DNA of 64,000 nucleotides from Neobacillus soli NBRC 102451. GTDB taxonomy: Bacteria; Bacillota; Bacilli; Bacillales; Cytobacillaceae. Below, piece by piece: positions 25,203-34,481 of the stretch; the stretch's first letter is position 1; each line of letters opens with the position of its first letter. The notes under the pieces are model-generated. The model was not told the DNA's origin and searched no databases. It saw nothing but the letters and a program-made list of their open reading frames with translations. The stretch is taken from NCBI RefSeq assembly GCF_001591665.1, contig NZ_BCVI01000054.1, forward strand, positions 1 through 64,000. The letters are read 5' to 3'. Position numbers and translations under genes: made by a program.

Positions 25203-27857
25203 ATGAATAAGAAGAGAATCGGTAAAAAAGGTACTGCTTTCGCTTTAACTTTGGCTTTAACCATTCCTGCCCTCACACCTGCGGCAGCTGCAGGAAATAG
25301 TCAAGTAAAGATTGACTCTGTTAAATTTAATGGAATGTCTGCACCAACGACAATTGACCAAATGGTAGATACATATACAACTGCCACTGTTGATGTAAAA
25401 TACAGTAATGGAAAGGTAAAAACATTCCCACTATCATACAAACGGTTATTCAAATCAGAAGATAAAGTAGCGATCAACAACGGCGAATTCATTCCAGCAG
25501 GAACTCCGATTGATTATTATGGTGACCCAATCATGGATACTAGTGTTCCTGAAAAACCAACACCATTTGTTTCGGATGCACCGGATTCTAACAGCTTATT
25601 AAATCCAATTGACGGCAAGCTATACATGGTAACACATTATGAATATCAGACATTAGATGCGGCTGGTAAATCCGCTTACGGTATTGTGCCTGCTTCGATG
25701 TCATTAACAACAATGGATCAAGATCAGAAGACTGGTGAACTGAAAGCAAAAGAAGTAAAGAAAATTGATTTTTCTGATGTGAATGGACTTTGGATTCCTT
25801 GTAATGGGTCCCTTTCACCATGGAATACTCATTTAGGATCGGAAGAATATGAGCCAGATGCTCGCAGCTTTGAACTTAATCCAAGTTCACAAGCAAGAAC
25901 CCAAGTGGAAAGCTTTTCTCAGCTTTACTTTGGGGATAAATCAAAAGCAAACCCATATTTCTATGGCTACGTTCCAGAAATCCAAGTGAAGAAAAATGGG
26001 AAAGTCAAAGTAGAAAAACATTACAGTCTTGGCCGTTTTTCTCATGAATTAATGAAAATGATGCCAGATAACCGTACTGCTTACTTTGGGGATGACGGCG
26101 GAAACACAGGTTTGTTCATGTATGTAGCCGATAAAGCAGAGGATTTATCAGCTGGTACATTATATGCAGCGAAATTTGTCCAAACAGGAACAGAAAATGG
26201 CGGTGCAGGTAATTTAGAATGGATCAAGCTAGGTCATGCCAATGATAAAGAACTTAAGGCAATCATTGATGACGGCATTAAATACAGTGATATCTTTGAT
26301 TCTTCTGATACGCCACAAGACGGCTATACAGCGATTAAACAATATACCAATAGTAAAGTAGAATATGTAAAACTTAAGCCTGGAATGGAAAAAGCAGCAG
26401 CATTTTTAGAATCTCGCCGCTATGCAGCCTACCGTGGTGCTACAACTGAATTCAACAAAATGGAAGGTGTTACTTATAACTCCAAAGATCAAAAGGTATA
26501 TATCGCTATTTCCGACCAAAGTGGCGCCATGGAAAAAGATAGCACAGGGACTGCACCTACAGATCATATTCAATTGCCAAAGATTAAGTCAGGTGTCACG
26601 TATCAATTAGATTTACAAGGAAGTCAAAAAGATAATAATGGTAGAGGCATTCTTAGTAAATATGTAGCGACATCCATGTCAGGTTTAGTTGTCGGTGAAG
26701 ACCTTGCGGCAGCAGATACTTATGGAAATACATCTAATGTGGATACAGTAGCAAATCCTGATAACCTGAGCTACTCTGAAGAAATGAGAACCTTATTTAT
26801 CGGTGAAGATAGCGGCCGTCATACGAATAACTATGTGTGGGCATATAATGTAGATACGAAAGAGTTAACACGTATTTTATCAAACCCTGCAGGTGCAGAA
26901 GCCACTGGCTTGTTCGCAGCAGATGATCGTAATGGTTTCTCCTATATCATGAGTAATTTCCAACATCCTGGAGATGGATTGGAAAGTTACAACATTACTG
27001 CTGTTAATAAAGTAGATTTATTAGCAGAAATGGAAAAAGAAATTGGCATTAATAAAACAGGTGGTATTGGTTATATCGCAGGTCTACCATCATTTACAAA
27101 TATGCCAGATTTCACTGCACCAGAAGCTCCAACAATTAACCAAGTTACTGACAATGCAAATGTCATAACTGGAAGTGCAGAAGCAAATGCAACAGTAAAG
27201 CTTTATATCAATGGAAAATATCAAAAGAGCACCACTGCCGATAAAAACGGTCATTACAAATTTACCATTGGGAAACAACCTGCTGGAGTAGAGATTAAAG
27301 TGACTGCGACGGATGAAGCTGGAAATGAAAGTTCAGCAAAGATTTTAAAAGTTGCCGATAAAACCGCTCCAGCGCAGCCTTCAGTTAATCAAGTAACAGA
27401 TCAAGCGAAATCGGTAACAGGCAAAGCAGAAGCAAGTGCAACGGTGAAGCTTTATATTAATGGAAAGTATCAAAAGAGTTCCACCGCTGATAAAAATGGC
27501 AATTATAAATTTGACATTGCCAAGCAACGTGCCGGAGTAGAAATTAAGGTGACGGCAACCGATAAAGCTGGCAATGTAAGCAAGGTAAAGAGCGTAAAGG
27601 TTATCGATAAGACCGCTCCTGCTAAACCATCCGTAAAAACAGTAACTTTTAAATCAACTAAAGTAATAGGAAAAGCGGAAATTGGCTCAACTGTCTATGT
27701 GTATAATGGAAAAGCTTTTGCAGGCAAAGCAGTGGCTGATAAAAAAGGGAACTACTCTGTCAAAGTGAAAGTCCAGAAAAAAGGATCACGCTTAACGATT
27801 TACGCCGTAGATAAGGCTGGTAATAAGAGTAAAGCTGCTTCCGTTAAAGTAAAATAA
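25203..27857 (+). CDS. Secreted PhoX-type alkaline phosphatase with C-terminal Ig-like repeats
   Basis: This 884-residue exported protein has a signal peptide ending near AAAAAG (about residue 30). The body, about residues 40-650, is the PhoX/DUF839 fold with the signature CNGSLSPWNTHLGSEEYEPD near 200 and GEDSGRHTNN near 540. PhoX enzymes are Ca/Fe-dependent phosphatases that scavenge organic phosphate. Three bacterial Ig-like repeats of about 80 residues (starting near 640, 720 and 802) share KLYINGKYQKS and VTATD-AGN and probably bind the wall or matrix. The start has GGAGGA. A terminator follows at 27896. Confidence 0.88.
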   Translation: MNKKRIGKKGTAFALTLALTIPALTPAAAAGNSQVKIDSVKFNGMSAPTTIDQMVDTYTTATVDVKYSNGKVKTFPLSYKRLFKSEDKVAINNGEFIPAGTPIDYYGDPIMDTSVPEKPTPFVSDAPDSNSLLNPIDGKLYMVTHYEYQTLDAAGKSAYGIVPASMSLTTMDQDQKTGELKAKEVKKIDFSDVNGLWIPCNGSLSPWNTHLGSEEYEPDARSFELNPSSQARTQVESFSQLYFGDKSKANPYFYGYVPEIQVKKNGKVKVEKHYSLGRFSHELMKMMPDNRTAYFGDDGGNTGLFMYVADKAEDLSAGTLYAAKFVQTGTENGGAGNLEWIKLGHANDKELKAIIDDGIKYSDIFDSSDTPQDGYTAIKQYTNSKVEYVKLKPGMEKAAAFLESRRYAAYRGATTEFNKMEGVTYNSKDQKVYIAISDQSGAMEKDSTGTAPTDHIQLPKIKSGVTYQLDLQGSQKDNNGRGILSKYVATSMSGLVVGEDLAAADTYGNTSNVDTVANPDNLSYSEEMRTLFIGEDSGRHTNNYVWAYNVDTKELTRILSNPAGAEATGLFAADDRNGFSYIMSNFQHPGDGLESYNITAVNKVDLLAEMEKEIGINKTGGIGYIAGLPSFTNMPDFTAPEAPTINQVTDNANVITGSAEANATVKLYINGKYQKSTTADKNGHYKFTIGKQPAGVEIKVTATDEAGNESSAKILKVADKTAPAQPSVNQVTDQAKSVTGKAEASATVKLYINGKYQKSSTADKNGNYKFDIAKQRAGVEIKVTATDKAGNVSKVKSVKVIDKTAPAKPSVKTVTFKSTKVIGKAEIGSTVYVYNGKAFAGKAVADKKGNYSVKVKVQKKGSRLTIYAVDKAGNKSKAASVKVK

Positions 27858-27895
27858 CGACAATCGCTTACTATTCATAAGTTTTACCCAAATTT

Positions 27896-27948
27896 TGGTT
27901 CAGTACCACGCTACTTTAAAGAAGCGGGGACTGAACCTTTTTTTTAAT
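27896..27948 (+). terminator. Terminator after the phosphatase gene
   Basis: GGTTCAGT and ACTGAACC enclose a 33-nt loop, with a run of eight T after the stem. Confidence 0.75.
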
Positions 27949-28066
27949 CTGCTGTTGTGAGAGCTCGTCATTATTTTTAATATAAAACTCTTATAAGAGC
28001 TTGTTTTGAAAAATGGTTCTTCAAAACAGTCTCTTGTTTTCATAAGAAAAATGTTTCATTTAGGAC

Positions 28067-28294
28067 TCATGCACTACATAAGTGAATGAACCTTTTCGCC
28101 TTGTACCAGACCTCACGAATGCTCTCTGGTCGAGCAAGATACATGATCTTTTGAAAAACATCATGTAAATCTACATTTGCTTGGAAAATAGGAAGTTTTA
28201 CAGATGCTGCGGTTGTATCGATAATTTGTACATCCCAAGCATAGTTTTCTTTCAATCGACCGATTGGCAGTCTTAAACTTGAAAAAAAAGTCAA
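28067..28294 (-). pseudogene. Unrecognised 75-codon gene fragment
   Basis: A minus-strand frame opens with TTG 28294 directly at the border of a dispersed repeat. It encodes a protein-like sequence with IIDTTAASVKLP and MYLARPESIREVW, the latter reminiscent of the C-terminal part of some short-chain dehydrogenases. There is no ribosome binding site, so it is probably the surviving 3' end of a truncated gene. The family is uncertain. Confidence 0.35.
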
Positions 28295-28326
28295 GCGGTT
28301 ATCGACATCATTTTAATCAATTTCCC
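28290..28326. repeat. Short copy of the dispersed repeat
   Basis: GTCAAGCGGTTATCGACATC followed by ATTTTAATCAATTTCCC is almost identical to the start of the long repeat at 54367 and similar to that at 32566. Homology stops after TTTCCC. Confidence 0.75.
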
Positions 28327-28349
28327 TAAAATTCAGGGATGCACCCAAA

Positions 28350-28369
28350 ATACTTTTAATTCGAGATAT
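28350..28369 (+). promoter_or_regulatory. Possible MhqR-type operator
   Basis: ATACTTTTAATTCGAGATAT contains a perfect right half (ATTCGAGAT) of the known MhqR operator dyad ATCTCGAA-TTCGAGAT with a degenerate left half. It lies about 60 bp before the MarR start codon and suggests autoregulation. Confidence 0.45.
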
Positions 28370-28430
28370 TTTTGTTGCGTTTTCCTCACTTGAGGTGTAA
28401 AGTGATAGTAACGAAAGGAAGTGAGTCATA

Positions 28431-28868
28431 TTGATAAAAAATACACTTGGTTCACTAATTTGGCTGCGTATTGCTCGTTTTACACATCAAAGTAATTTAC
28501 TATCGAATGAATTCTTAAAACAGTTTGGTATTACGGCTGCACAGTTTGATGTATTAAATCAGGTTTCGACTTATCAGCCTATAATGCAAAGCCAACTTGC
28601 TGTTAAAGTAACCGTGTCGGAAGGTGGAATTTCACGTATGCTCACTCGACTTGAGCAAGAGGGATATATACAGCGCAAGCAGGACTGGAAAACCAAATGG
28701 ATTGCCCTTACTTCAAAAGGGGAAGATAAAATGCATGAAGTTTTTGAACACCAACTTACCTTTCAAACGTCCATTGTAAATGAGTGCTTAACAGAGGATG
28801 AGCAAAAAACACTATACAAGCTGATGACTAAGCTACAAAAACATACCGAAAATAAATTAGAAAATTAA
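28431..28868 (+). CDS. mhqR: MarR-family regulator, MhqR-like
   Basis: This 145-residue MarR protein begins [17 protein letters not shown], characteristic of MhqR-type repressors. Its winged helix lies at about residues 55-105 ([20 protein letters not shown]). MhqR controls quinone- and diamide-responsive dioxygenases and oxidoreductases in Bacillus, and exactly such genes follow. It starts with TTG after GAAAGGAAG. The symbol rests on resemblance and context. Confidence 0.75.
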   Translation: MIKNTLGSLIWLRIARFTHQSNLLSNEFLKQFGITAAQFDVLNQVSTYQPIMQSQLAVKVTVSEGGISRMLTRLEQEGYIQRKQDWKTKWIALTSKGEDKMHEVFEHQLTFQTSIVNECLTEDEQKTLYKLMTKLQKHTENKLEN

Positions 28869-28952
28869 GAACCTTTTACTTGTGGTAAAATGCTATGTTA
28901 TTAATTTTTTATTCATCACTTGACTAGTAAATTGAGAATGGAGGAATAATCT

Positions 28953-29897
28953 ATGAATAAAATTCCAGGACATCATCATATTTCAATGATTACAAAAAAC
29001 GTAAGTCAAAATAATCACTTTTACCGACATGTGCTTGGTTTACGTCGTGTGAAAGTAACGGTGAACCAAGATGATCCGTCGATGTATCATTTATTTTACG
29101 GAGATAAAACAGGTAGCCCAGGTACTGAACTTTCATTTTTTGAAATTCCACTAGTTGGTCATACACACCGTGGTACAAATGCCATCACAAAAATTGGTTT
29201 ACTCGTACCATCAGAAGCAAGTTTATCCTATTGGAAAGCACGTTTTGAGGAACACGGTGTAACCAAAAGTGGCATTACTACGTATGCCAATCATCCAGCA
29301 TTACACTTCGAGGATCCTGAAGGTTTACGAATGGTACTACTTGTCTCAAACGGTGCGAAAGTAGTGCACTGGCAAACCTGGGAAAAATCCGAAGTCCCTG
29401 CCGAGCATCAAATTCAAGGAATGGGCACTACGGAAATGACAGTACGAAGACTTGATAAACTTGCAAGCACACTTACAGACATGTTTGGCTATACAGAGAT
29501 AAGCCGTACAGATGACGAAGCGATTTTTCAATCAATCAAAGGAGAAGTTTTTGGAGAAATCGTCGTGAAATATTTAGACGGTCCGTCTGAAAAACCAGGC
29601 CGTGGCAGTATTCATCATTTAGCCATTCGTGTAAAAAACGAAGAAGAGCTTATCTTTTGGGAAGAGCAAGTACGAGCACGTGGCTTCCATTCATCTGGCA
29701 TAGTGGATCGCTTCTACTTCAAGAGCCTATATTTCCGTGAATCAAACGGGATTTTATTTGAAATTGCAACCGATGGGCCAGGCTTCACAATTGATGGAGA
29801 CATCGAAGCACTGGGTGAAAAATTAGATTTACCACCATTTTTAGAAGACCGAAGAGTTGAAATTGAAGAAAATCTAAAGCCCATTGAGGAATATTAA
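28953..29897 (+). CDS. Ring-cleaving dioxygenase, VOC family (MhqA/MhqO-like)
   Basis: This 314-residue protein has two vicinal-oxygen-chelate modules. Each starts with a metal-ligand His (GHHHISMIT at the N-terminus, SIHHLAIRV near 214), and the acidic ligand lies in ILFEIATDGPGF. MhqA/MhqO-type proteins are implicated in thiol-dependent detoxification of hydroquinones and catechols. The ATG follows GGAGGAA. It is 75 bp upstream of a paralogue. Confidence 0.88.
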   Translation: MNKIPGHHHISMITKNVSQNNHFYRHVLGLRRVKVTVNQDDPSMYHLFYGDKTGSPGTELSFFEIPLVGHTHRGTNAITKIGLLVPSEASLSYWKARFEEHGVTKSGITTYANHPALHFEDPEGLRMVLLVSNGAKVVHWQTWEKSEVPAEHQIQGMGTTEMTVRRLDKLASTLTDMFGYTEISRTDDEAIFQSIKGEVFGEIVVKYLDGPSEKPGRGSIHHLAIRVKNEEELIFWEEQVRARGFHSSGIVDRFYFKSLYFRESNGILFEIATDGPGFTIDGDIEALGEKLDLPPFLEDRRVEIEENLKPIEEY

Positions 29898-29971
29898 TTA
29901 ACAAACGAACAGGATCACATTAATCAAACCAAGCTTACTATTAATTATGAATTTACTAGGAGGAAAATAAA

Positions 29972-30949
29972 ATGAACCAACTAAAAGGAATGCACCATGT
30001 AACAGCTATTACAAGTAGTGCAGAAAAGAACTATGAATTTTTCACCTATGTTTTAGGAATGCGGTTAGTTAAAAAGACAGTCAATCAAGATGATATTCAA
30101 ACCTATCATTTATTCTTTGCTGATGATAAAGGCAGTGCAGGAACAGACATGACGTTCTTTGACTTCCCAGGCATTCCGAAAGGTGTACATGGTACAAACG
30201 AGATTTCAAAGTCCTCTTTCCGAGTACCAAGTGATGCAGCATTAGAGTATTGGGTAAAACGTTTTGATCGTTTAGAAGTCAAGCACACTGGAATTAAAGA
30301 GCAATTTGGCAAGAAAACTCTCTCTTTCGTTGATTTTGATGATCAGCAATATCAATTGATTTCAGATGAATTCAACAAAGGGGTGGAATCTGGAACACCA
30401 TGGCAAAAAGGTCCCATTCCACTGGAATATGCAATTACCGGTTTAGGGCCCATTTTTGTCCGTATTGCGAACTTTGATTACTTTAAAGAAATGATGGAAA
30501 AAGTCCTACTATTTAAAGAGACAGATAAAGAAGGATCATTCCATTTATTTGAAGTGGGAGAAGGCGGGAATGGTGCCTCGGTCATTGTAGAATATAATGC
30601 CATTCTTCCTGAAGCCCAACAAGGTTTTGGGACGGTTCACCATGCAGCATTCCGTGTAGAGGATCGCGCTGTTTTAGAAGAATGGATTGAACGGATGAAT
30701 AGTTTTGGATTCCATTCATCCGGTTATGTAAACCGTCACTTTTTTGAGTCATTATACACAAGAGTTGCACCACAAATTTTATTTGAGTTTGCCACGGATG
30801 GTCCTGGTTTTATGGGAGATGAACCTTATGAAACACTTGGGGAGAAATTATCTTTACCTCCATTCTTAGAGCCTAAACGTGCACAAATAGAAAAGTTAGT
30901 TCGCCCAATTGATACAGTGAGAAGCACTAAGGAATTCATCAAAGAATAA
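29972..30949 (+). CDS. Ring-cleaving dioxygenase, VOC family (second paralogue)
   Basis: This 325-residue two-module VOC protein is collinear with the preceding one: GMHHVTAIT, TVHHAAFRV and ILFEFATDGPGF carry the metal ligands. The pair shares the QDDxxxYHLFxxDKxGxxGT segment, but divergence along the length suggests an old duplication. The ATG follows AGGAGGA. It was probably co-transcribed with its neighbour and the pirin gene. Confidence 0.88.
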   Translation: MNQLKGMHHVTAITSSAEKNYEFFTYVLGMRLVKKTVNQDDIQTYHLFFADDKGSAGTDMTFFDFPGIPKGVHGTNEISKSSFRVPSDAALEYWVKRFDRLEVKHTGIKEQFGKKTLSFVDFDDQQYQLISDEFNKGVESGTPWQKGPIPLEYAITGLGPIFVRIANFDYFKEMMEKVLLFKETDKEGSFHLFEVGEGGNGASVIVEYNAILPEAQQGFGTVHHAAFRVEDRAVLEEWIERMNSFGFHSSGYVNRHFFESLYTRVAPQILFEFATDGPGFMGDEPYETLGEKLSLPPFLEPKRAQIEKLVRPIDTVRSTKEFIKE

Positions 30950-31038
30950 AGGTGAAATATTCAACCAAACAGCTATTTTCAGATTTAAAGATCGAAATAA
31001 TTCCACGACTGGGTGGCTTTTAAAGGAGAGAAATAGAA

Positions 31039-32052
31039 GTGAATAGCAAAATCATGAAAATACAAAAATTAGGATTTCCATGGGAGACAGAAGATCCGTT
31101 CCTTATGACAGTACATCATAAAGATGCGTATCCTTCAGGAAATGACCAGCAGGGTCCTAACGTTTCATTGGAAGGCAGAAATCTTGGCGAGGATTTTACG
31201 TTGCGTGATGGTTTTAGAATGTATCATGGCACAACGGTTCCAGGATTTCCTGTACATCCCCACAGAGGTTTTGAAACGGTAACAGTCGTTCTTGAAGGCT
31301 TGGTTGATCATTTTGATTCATATGGATCCACAGGACGATTTGGGAATGGGGATGTTCAATGGATGACAGCAGGAAAGGGCTGCCAGCATACTGAAATGTT
31401 TCCTCTCGTCCATCAGGACAAAGGCAATCCACTTGAATTCTTTCAGATATGGCTCAATCTAGCTGCAAAAGATAAATTCGCTGATCCTGAATATAAAATG
31501 TTATGGGCTGAGGATATACCGGAAGTACAATCGGCTGCAGCGAATGGACAGAAAACGACCGTAAGACTGATTGCCGGAAGTGCGATGGGCAAGTCTAGTT
31601 TGGAATCAAACTCTGCTTCTTGGGCAAACGATAAAAATCATCATGTGGGGATCTACCTTATTCATATGGAGCCGGAAGCAGTCTTCACCCTGCCGTCAGT
31701 TTCAGCGACATTGACGAGAAATATATACTATTATCAGGGAGATAGACTAAATATAGACGAAACAGCAATTGAAACGTACCATCGTGTAAAGCTTGCTGGT
31801 GATCAGGAAATTACGATTAAAAATGGATCATCCGAGAGTTATATGCTGCTCCTAGAGGGTGAGCCGATACAAGAACCTGTCGTATCCTATGGACCGTTTG
31901 TCATGAATACTGAGCAGGAAATTCGCGATGCATTCAGGGATTATCAAAATACACAATTTGGAGGCTGGCCGTGGGACCGTCCAGATCCTGTAAATAAGCG
32001 TGAGTCAGGAAGATTTGCGAGCTATAAGGATGGAAGAGTTGAAAAAAGGTAA
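31039..32052 (+). CDS. Pirin family protein
   Basis: This 337-residue double-cupin pirin has the N-terminal metal motif HPHRGFETVTVVLEG (His near residues 73 and 75) and QWMTAGKGCQHTEM, both matching family ligands. Many pirins have quercetinase-like activity or act as redox-linked regulators. The substrate is unknown here. The start is GTG behind AAAGGAGAG. A terminator (32078-32107) follows. A shorter pirin lies at 35223. Confidence 0.88.
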   Translation: MNSKIMKIQKLGFPWETEDPFLMTVHHKDAYPSGNDQQGPNVSLEGRNLGEDFTLRDGFRMYHGTTVPGFPVHPHRGFETVTVVLEGLVDHFDSYGSTGRFGNGDVQWMTAGKGCQHTEMFPLVHQDKGNPLEFFQIWLNLAAKDKFADPEYKMLWAEDIPEVQSAAANGQKTTVRLIAGSAMGKSSLESNSASWANDKNHHVGIYLIHMEPEAVFTLPSVSATLTRNIYYYQGDRLNIDETAIETYHRVKLAGDQEITIKNGSSESYMLLLEGEPIQEPVVSYGPFVMNTEQEIRDAFRDYQNTQFGGWPWDRPDPVNKRESGRFASYKDGRVEKR

Positions 32053-32077
32053 CCACTATTCATTAAATGTAAGGTAG

Positions 32078-32107
32078 TTAAGGCAGCAGTAATGCTGCCT
32101 TTTTAGA
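32078..32107 (+). terminator. Terminator after the pirin gene
   Basis: AAGGCAGCA-GTAA-TGCTGCCTT is followed by TTTTAG. Confidence 0.85.
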
Positions 32108-32152
32108 AAAAATTTTAACTCACTGGGAACAACATTAGGGGAGGTGTGTCAA

Positions 32153-32470
32153 ATGAAAGTGACCATTACAAAAAGCGCAGCAGAAGAACTGAACAAAAAG
32201 ATTGGGGATCAAAAGGGATATCTTAAAATTCAATACGTAACTGATGGGCTTGCCTGTGGGGCAGGTGTACCTACTTTGTTGTTCATTTCATCAAAGGATG
32301 AAACTGAAGACGTTCTATTTGAAACATCCTATCGTCCAGTGATAATGGAGAAATCACAGATGATTAATTTTGATGATGATTTAACGATTGATTATTCGGA
32401 TTCAGTTAATAGTTTTCAGTTAAAAAGCCCACAGCAAATCGTAAATGGAAGAATGTCGTTTATTATGTAA
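32153..32470 (+). CDS. HesB/IscA-like iron-sulfur cluster biosynthesis family protein
   Basis: This 105-residue protein has the A-type carrier fold beginning VTITKSAAEEL, with LKIQYVTDGLACGAGVPT in the position of the HesB core. Only one of the usual three cluster-binding cysteines (LACGAG) is evident, so it belongs to the degenerate Bacillus subgroup rather than to true IscA. ATG 32153 follows GGGGAGGTG. A GTG at 32144 is less likely because it sits inside that site. Confidence 0.75.
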   Translation: MKVTITKSAAEELNKKIGDQKGYLKIQYVTDGLACGAGVPTLLFISSKDETEDVLFETSYRPVIMEKSQMINFDDDLTIDYSDSVNSFQLKSPQQIVNGRMSFIM

Positions 32471-32565
32471 AAGCAAATAGAAATATAGGTTTAAATCATT
32501 GTTAACAATGAATATAACTGAAAAATAAATCATGTTTAACTCGTTGGTAACAGAACTTTGCTACT

Positions 32566-32940
32566 AACGGTTATCGACATTGTTTTTATCAATTTCCAAG
32601 GAAAAAGCCAAGCGGCAGAAGAGAAATGGAGTGTTGTAACCAAACGTTTAGTTAATACGGAAATTTGGGGATGCTTGTCGAAGTGTGTAATATGAGCGGA
32701 AAAGAACTGTTATTCGGCACGGTTGCGCTTAAAAGGATAAGGGAGAATCTTATTTCAGACAGGATTCTATCTAATTTTAAGGATTAAATCCTTATCTATA
32801 AGCCCATTTGCCGAATTCAATCAAACATTTGATTAGTTTTTTTAAAGTTAACCAATCGATTGTTTGAAAACGTAGTATTCCTTGGAATAAGTGGATTCTC
32901 ATCATAAAGCTATTAAGAAATTTGTTGAAATATAGATAGA
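32566..32940. repeat. Long dispersed repeat, copy B
   Basis: This ~375-bp sequence is alignable over its length with 54367-54740 (shared blocks: CGGTTATCGACAT, AAACGTTTAGTTAATA, GTGTAATATGAGCGGAAAAGA, TTTTAAGGAT, TGAAAACGTAGTATTCCTTG). It contains dyads such as ATCAAACATTTGAT and a 38-codon ORF at 32671-32787 (MLVEVCNMSGKELLFGTVAL...) that is interrupted in the other copy. There is no transposase, so it may be a nonautonomous element or a relic of a regulated gene. Confidence 0.7.
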
Positions 32941-32961
32941 GGAAAAGGCATGCCTCTTTAA

Positions 32962-33195
32962 AATAATTTAGCCTTCGTATACTTTATTGCGGGAATTGAA
33001 CTTCCTGATTTATCGGGTAAAAATGTGTTTATTGCTGCTGGGACAAATGATCCAATCTGCTCTCCAATGGAATCGGCTGAACTACAAGAGTTATTAGAAA
33101 ATGCAAATGCAAAGGTAGAAAATAGAGGTCATCAATTAACAATGCAAGAAGTAGAAGCCGCTGCGACTTGGTATCGTACGGTAATGATCAAATAA
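32962..33195 (+). pseudogene. C-terminal fragment of an MhqD-like alpha/beta hydrolase
   Basis: The frame from 32962 reads GIELPDLSGKNVFIAAGTND, then GHQLTMQEVEAAATWY, the last quarter of carboxylesterase/MhqD-type hydrolases including the catalytic Asp (GTNDP) and His (GHQL). The N-terminal part with the nucleophile Ser is absent and a stop precedes the fragment. It runs 28 bp into the truncated DoxX frame, so a deletion fused the two genes. Confidence 0.8.
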
Positions 33196-33524
33196 ATAGA
33201 ATCGAAAATATTGTCGGATGGTTTGAAAGCATGGGATTACCAGGATTTATGGCATATGGAGTTGCTTTGCTCGAAATCGTGGGTGGTGTCGCGTTAATTG
33301 TTGGATTAGCAACAAGATTTATATCTGCGTTGTTTGTACTACTAATGATAGGAGCCACACTAAAGGTGAAACTTGCGGTTGGTTTATTAGGAAATGGTCA
33401 AATGGCTGGATATGAATTAGATTTAGCATTTTTAGCAATGGCAGTTTATCTTGTAATCAATGGAAGCAAACTATTATCAGTTAGCCAATTGATTCTCCAA
33501 AAAGATTCAAATGAGTTCAAATGA
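33168..33524 (+). CDS. DoxX family membrane protein, N-terminally truncated (likely pseudogene)
   Basis: The frame contains NIVGWFESMGLPGFMAYGVA, then EIVGGVALIVGLATRF and ELDLAFLAMAVYLVING, typical DoxX (MhqP/CatD-like) sequence with three membrane helices. The usual first helix with its RxxxGxxFxxHG motif is missing. It is replaced by about 15 unrelated residues, and the only start is a TTG without a ribosome binding site inside the hydrolase fragment. Loss of function is likely. Confidence 0.65.
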   Translation: MVSYGNDQINRIENIVGWFESMGLPGFMAYGVALLEIVGGVALIVGLATRFISALFVLLMIGATLKVKLAVGLLGNGQMAGYELDLAFLAMAVYLVINGSKLLSVSQLILQKDSNEFK

Positions 33525-33636
33525 GTTGCTTAATAAATGAATGTAAATTTTAGATGAGGAAATAATAGGATGGTGTATTATCGTGGGATTTTTATCTAAA
33601 TTATTTGGAAATTCATCTGATAAGGAGATAGAAAAA

Positions 33637-34248
33637 ATGATAAATGTAAAATTAGCAGTGATTTATTACAGCATGGGTGGTACAAACTATCAATTAGCAA
33701 AATGGGCCGAAGAAGGAGCAAAAGAAGTTGGTGCAGAGGTAAAAGTATTAAAAGTGCCTGAACTAGCTCCACAATCCGCTATCGAAGGAAATCCTGTTTG
33801 GAAAGCTACAGTTGAAAAAACAAAGGATGTATCAGAGGTTAAATTAGAAGACCTAGAATGGGCAGATGCCATTATTTTCAGTGTACCAACTCGCTTTGGT
33901 AATATGCCATCACAAATGAAACAATTCCTAGATACTACCGGTGGTCTTTGGTTTAATGGAAAGCTTGTAAATAAAGTTGTGAGCGCCATGTCTTCAGCTC
34001 AAAACGCACATGGCGGTCAAGAGGCAACAATACTATCACTCTATACAACAATGTATCATTGGGGTGCAATTGTTGCTGCTCCTAGCTATACTGATCCAGT
34101 TACATTTGGTGCCGGTGGCAACCCATATGGAACAAGTGTTACAGTTGGTCAAGATGGGAAAATGATTGAAGATGTACAGGCAGCGGTTAAGCACCAAGCA
34201 AAACGTACAGTTACAGTTGCAGAATGGGTTAAAAAAGCAAATCAATAA
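33637..34248 (+). CDS. wrbA: WrbA-type NAD(P)H:quinone oxidoreductase (flavodoxin-like)
   Basis: This FMN flavoprotein carries out two-electron reduction of quinones, avoiding semiquinones. The FMN loop lies at YYSMGGTNYQLAKWA, followed by PTRFGNMPSQMKQFLDTTGG and GGQEATILSLYTTMYHWG of the WrbA family. ATG 33637 with AAGGAGA at the right distance gives 203 residues and matches the paralogue's start. A GTG at 33583 would add MGFLSKLFG..., possibly an amphipathic anchor. Its 3' half is nearly identical to the gene at 38303. Confidence 0.9.
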   Translation: MINVKLAVIYYSMGGTNYQLAKWAEEGAKEVGAEVKVLKVPELAPQSAIEGNPVWKATVEKTKDVSEVKLEDLEWADAIIFSVPTRFGNMPSQMKQFLDTTGGLWFNGKLVNKVVSAMSSAQNAHGGQEATILSLYTTMYHWGAIVAAPSYTDPVTFGAGGNPYGTSVTVGQDGKMIEDVQAAVKHQAKRTVTVAEWVKKANQ

Positions 34249-34256
34249 TTTTACCA

Positions 34257-34292
34257 GCTAATCAAGTAAAACTTGATTAGCTCTTTTTATAA
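34257..34292 (+). terminator. Terminator after the first wrbA
   Basis: AGCTAATCAAGT and ACTTGATTAGCT form a perfect stem followed by CTTTTT. Confidence 0.85.
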
Positions 34293-34481
34293 ATACCGTA
34301 AAATAGCTTTAATTTTTACCCGATACCATAATAGTTCAGACGACGCCTTATATCTGCGAAGAAAAATAGAAACCAATAATAAAGATTATCTGTCCGGAAT
34401 GCTTTTTTTTGACAATAAAATTTATCTTGGTTACAATTATCTCGAATTAAAAATATTAGTTGAAAGAAAGGAAGATGTTAA

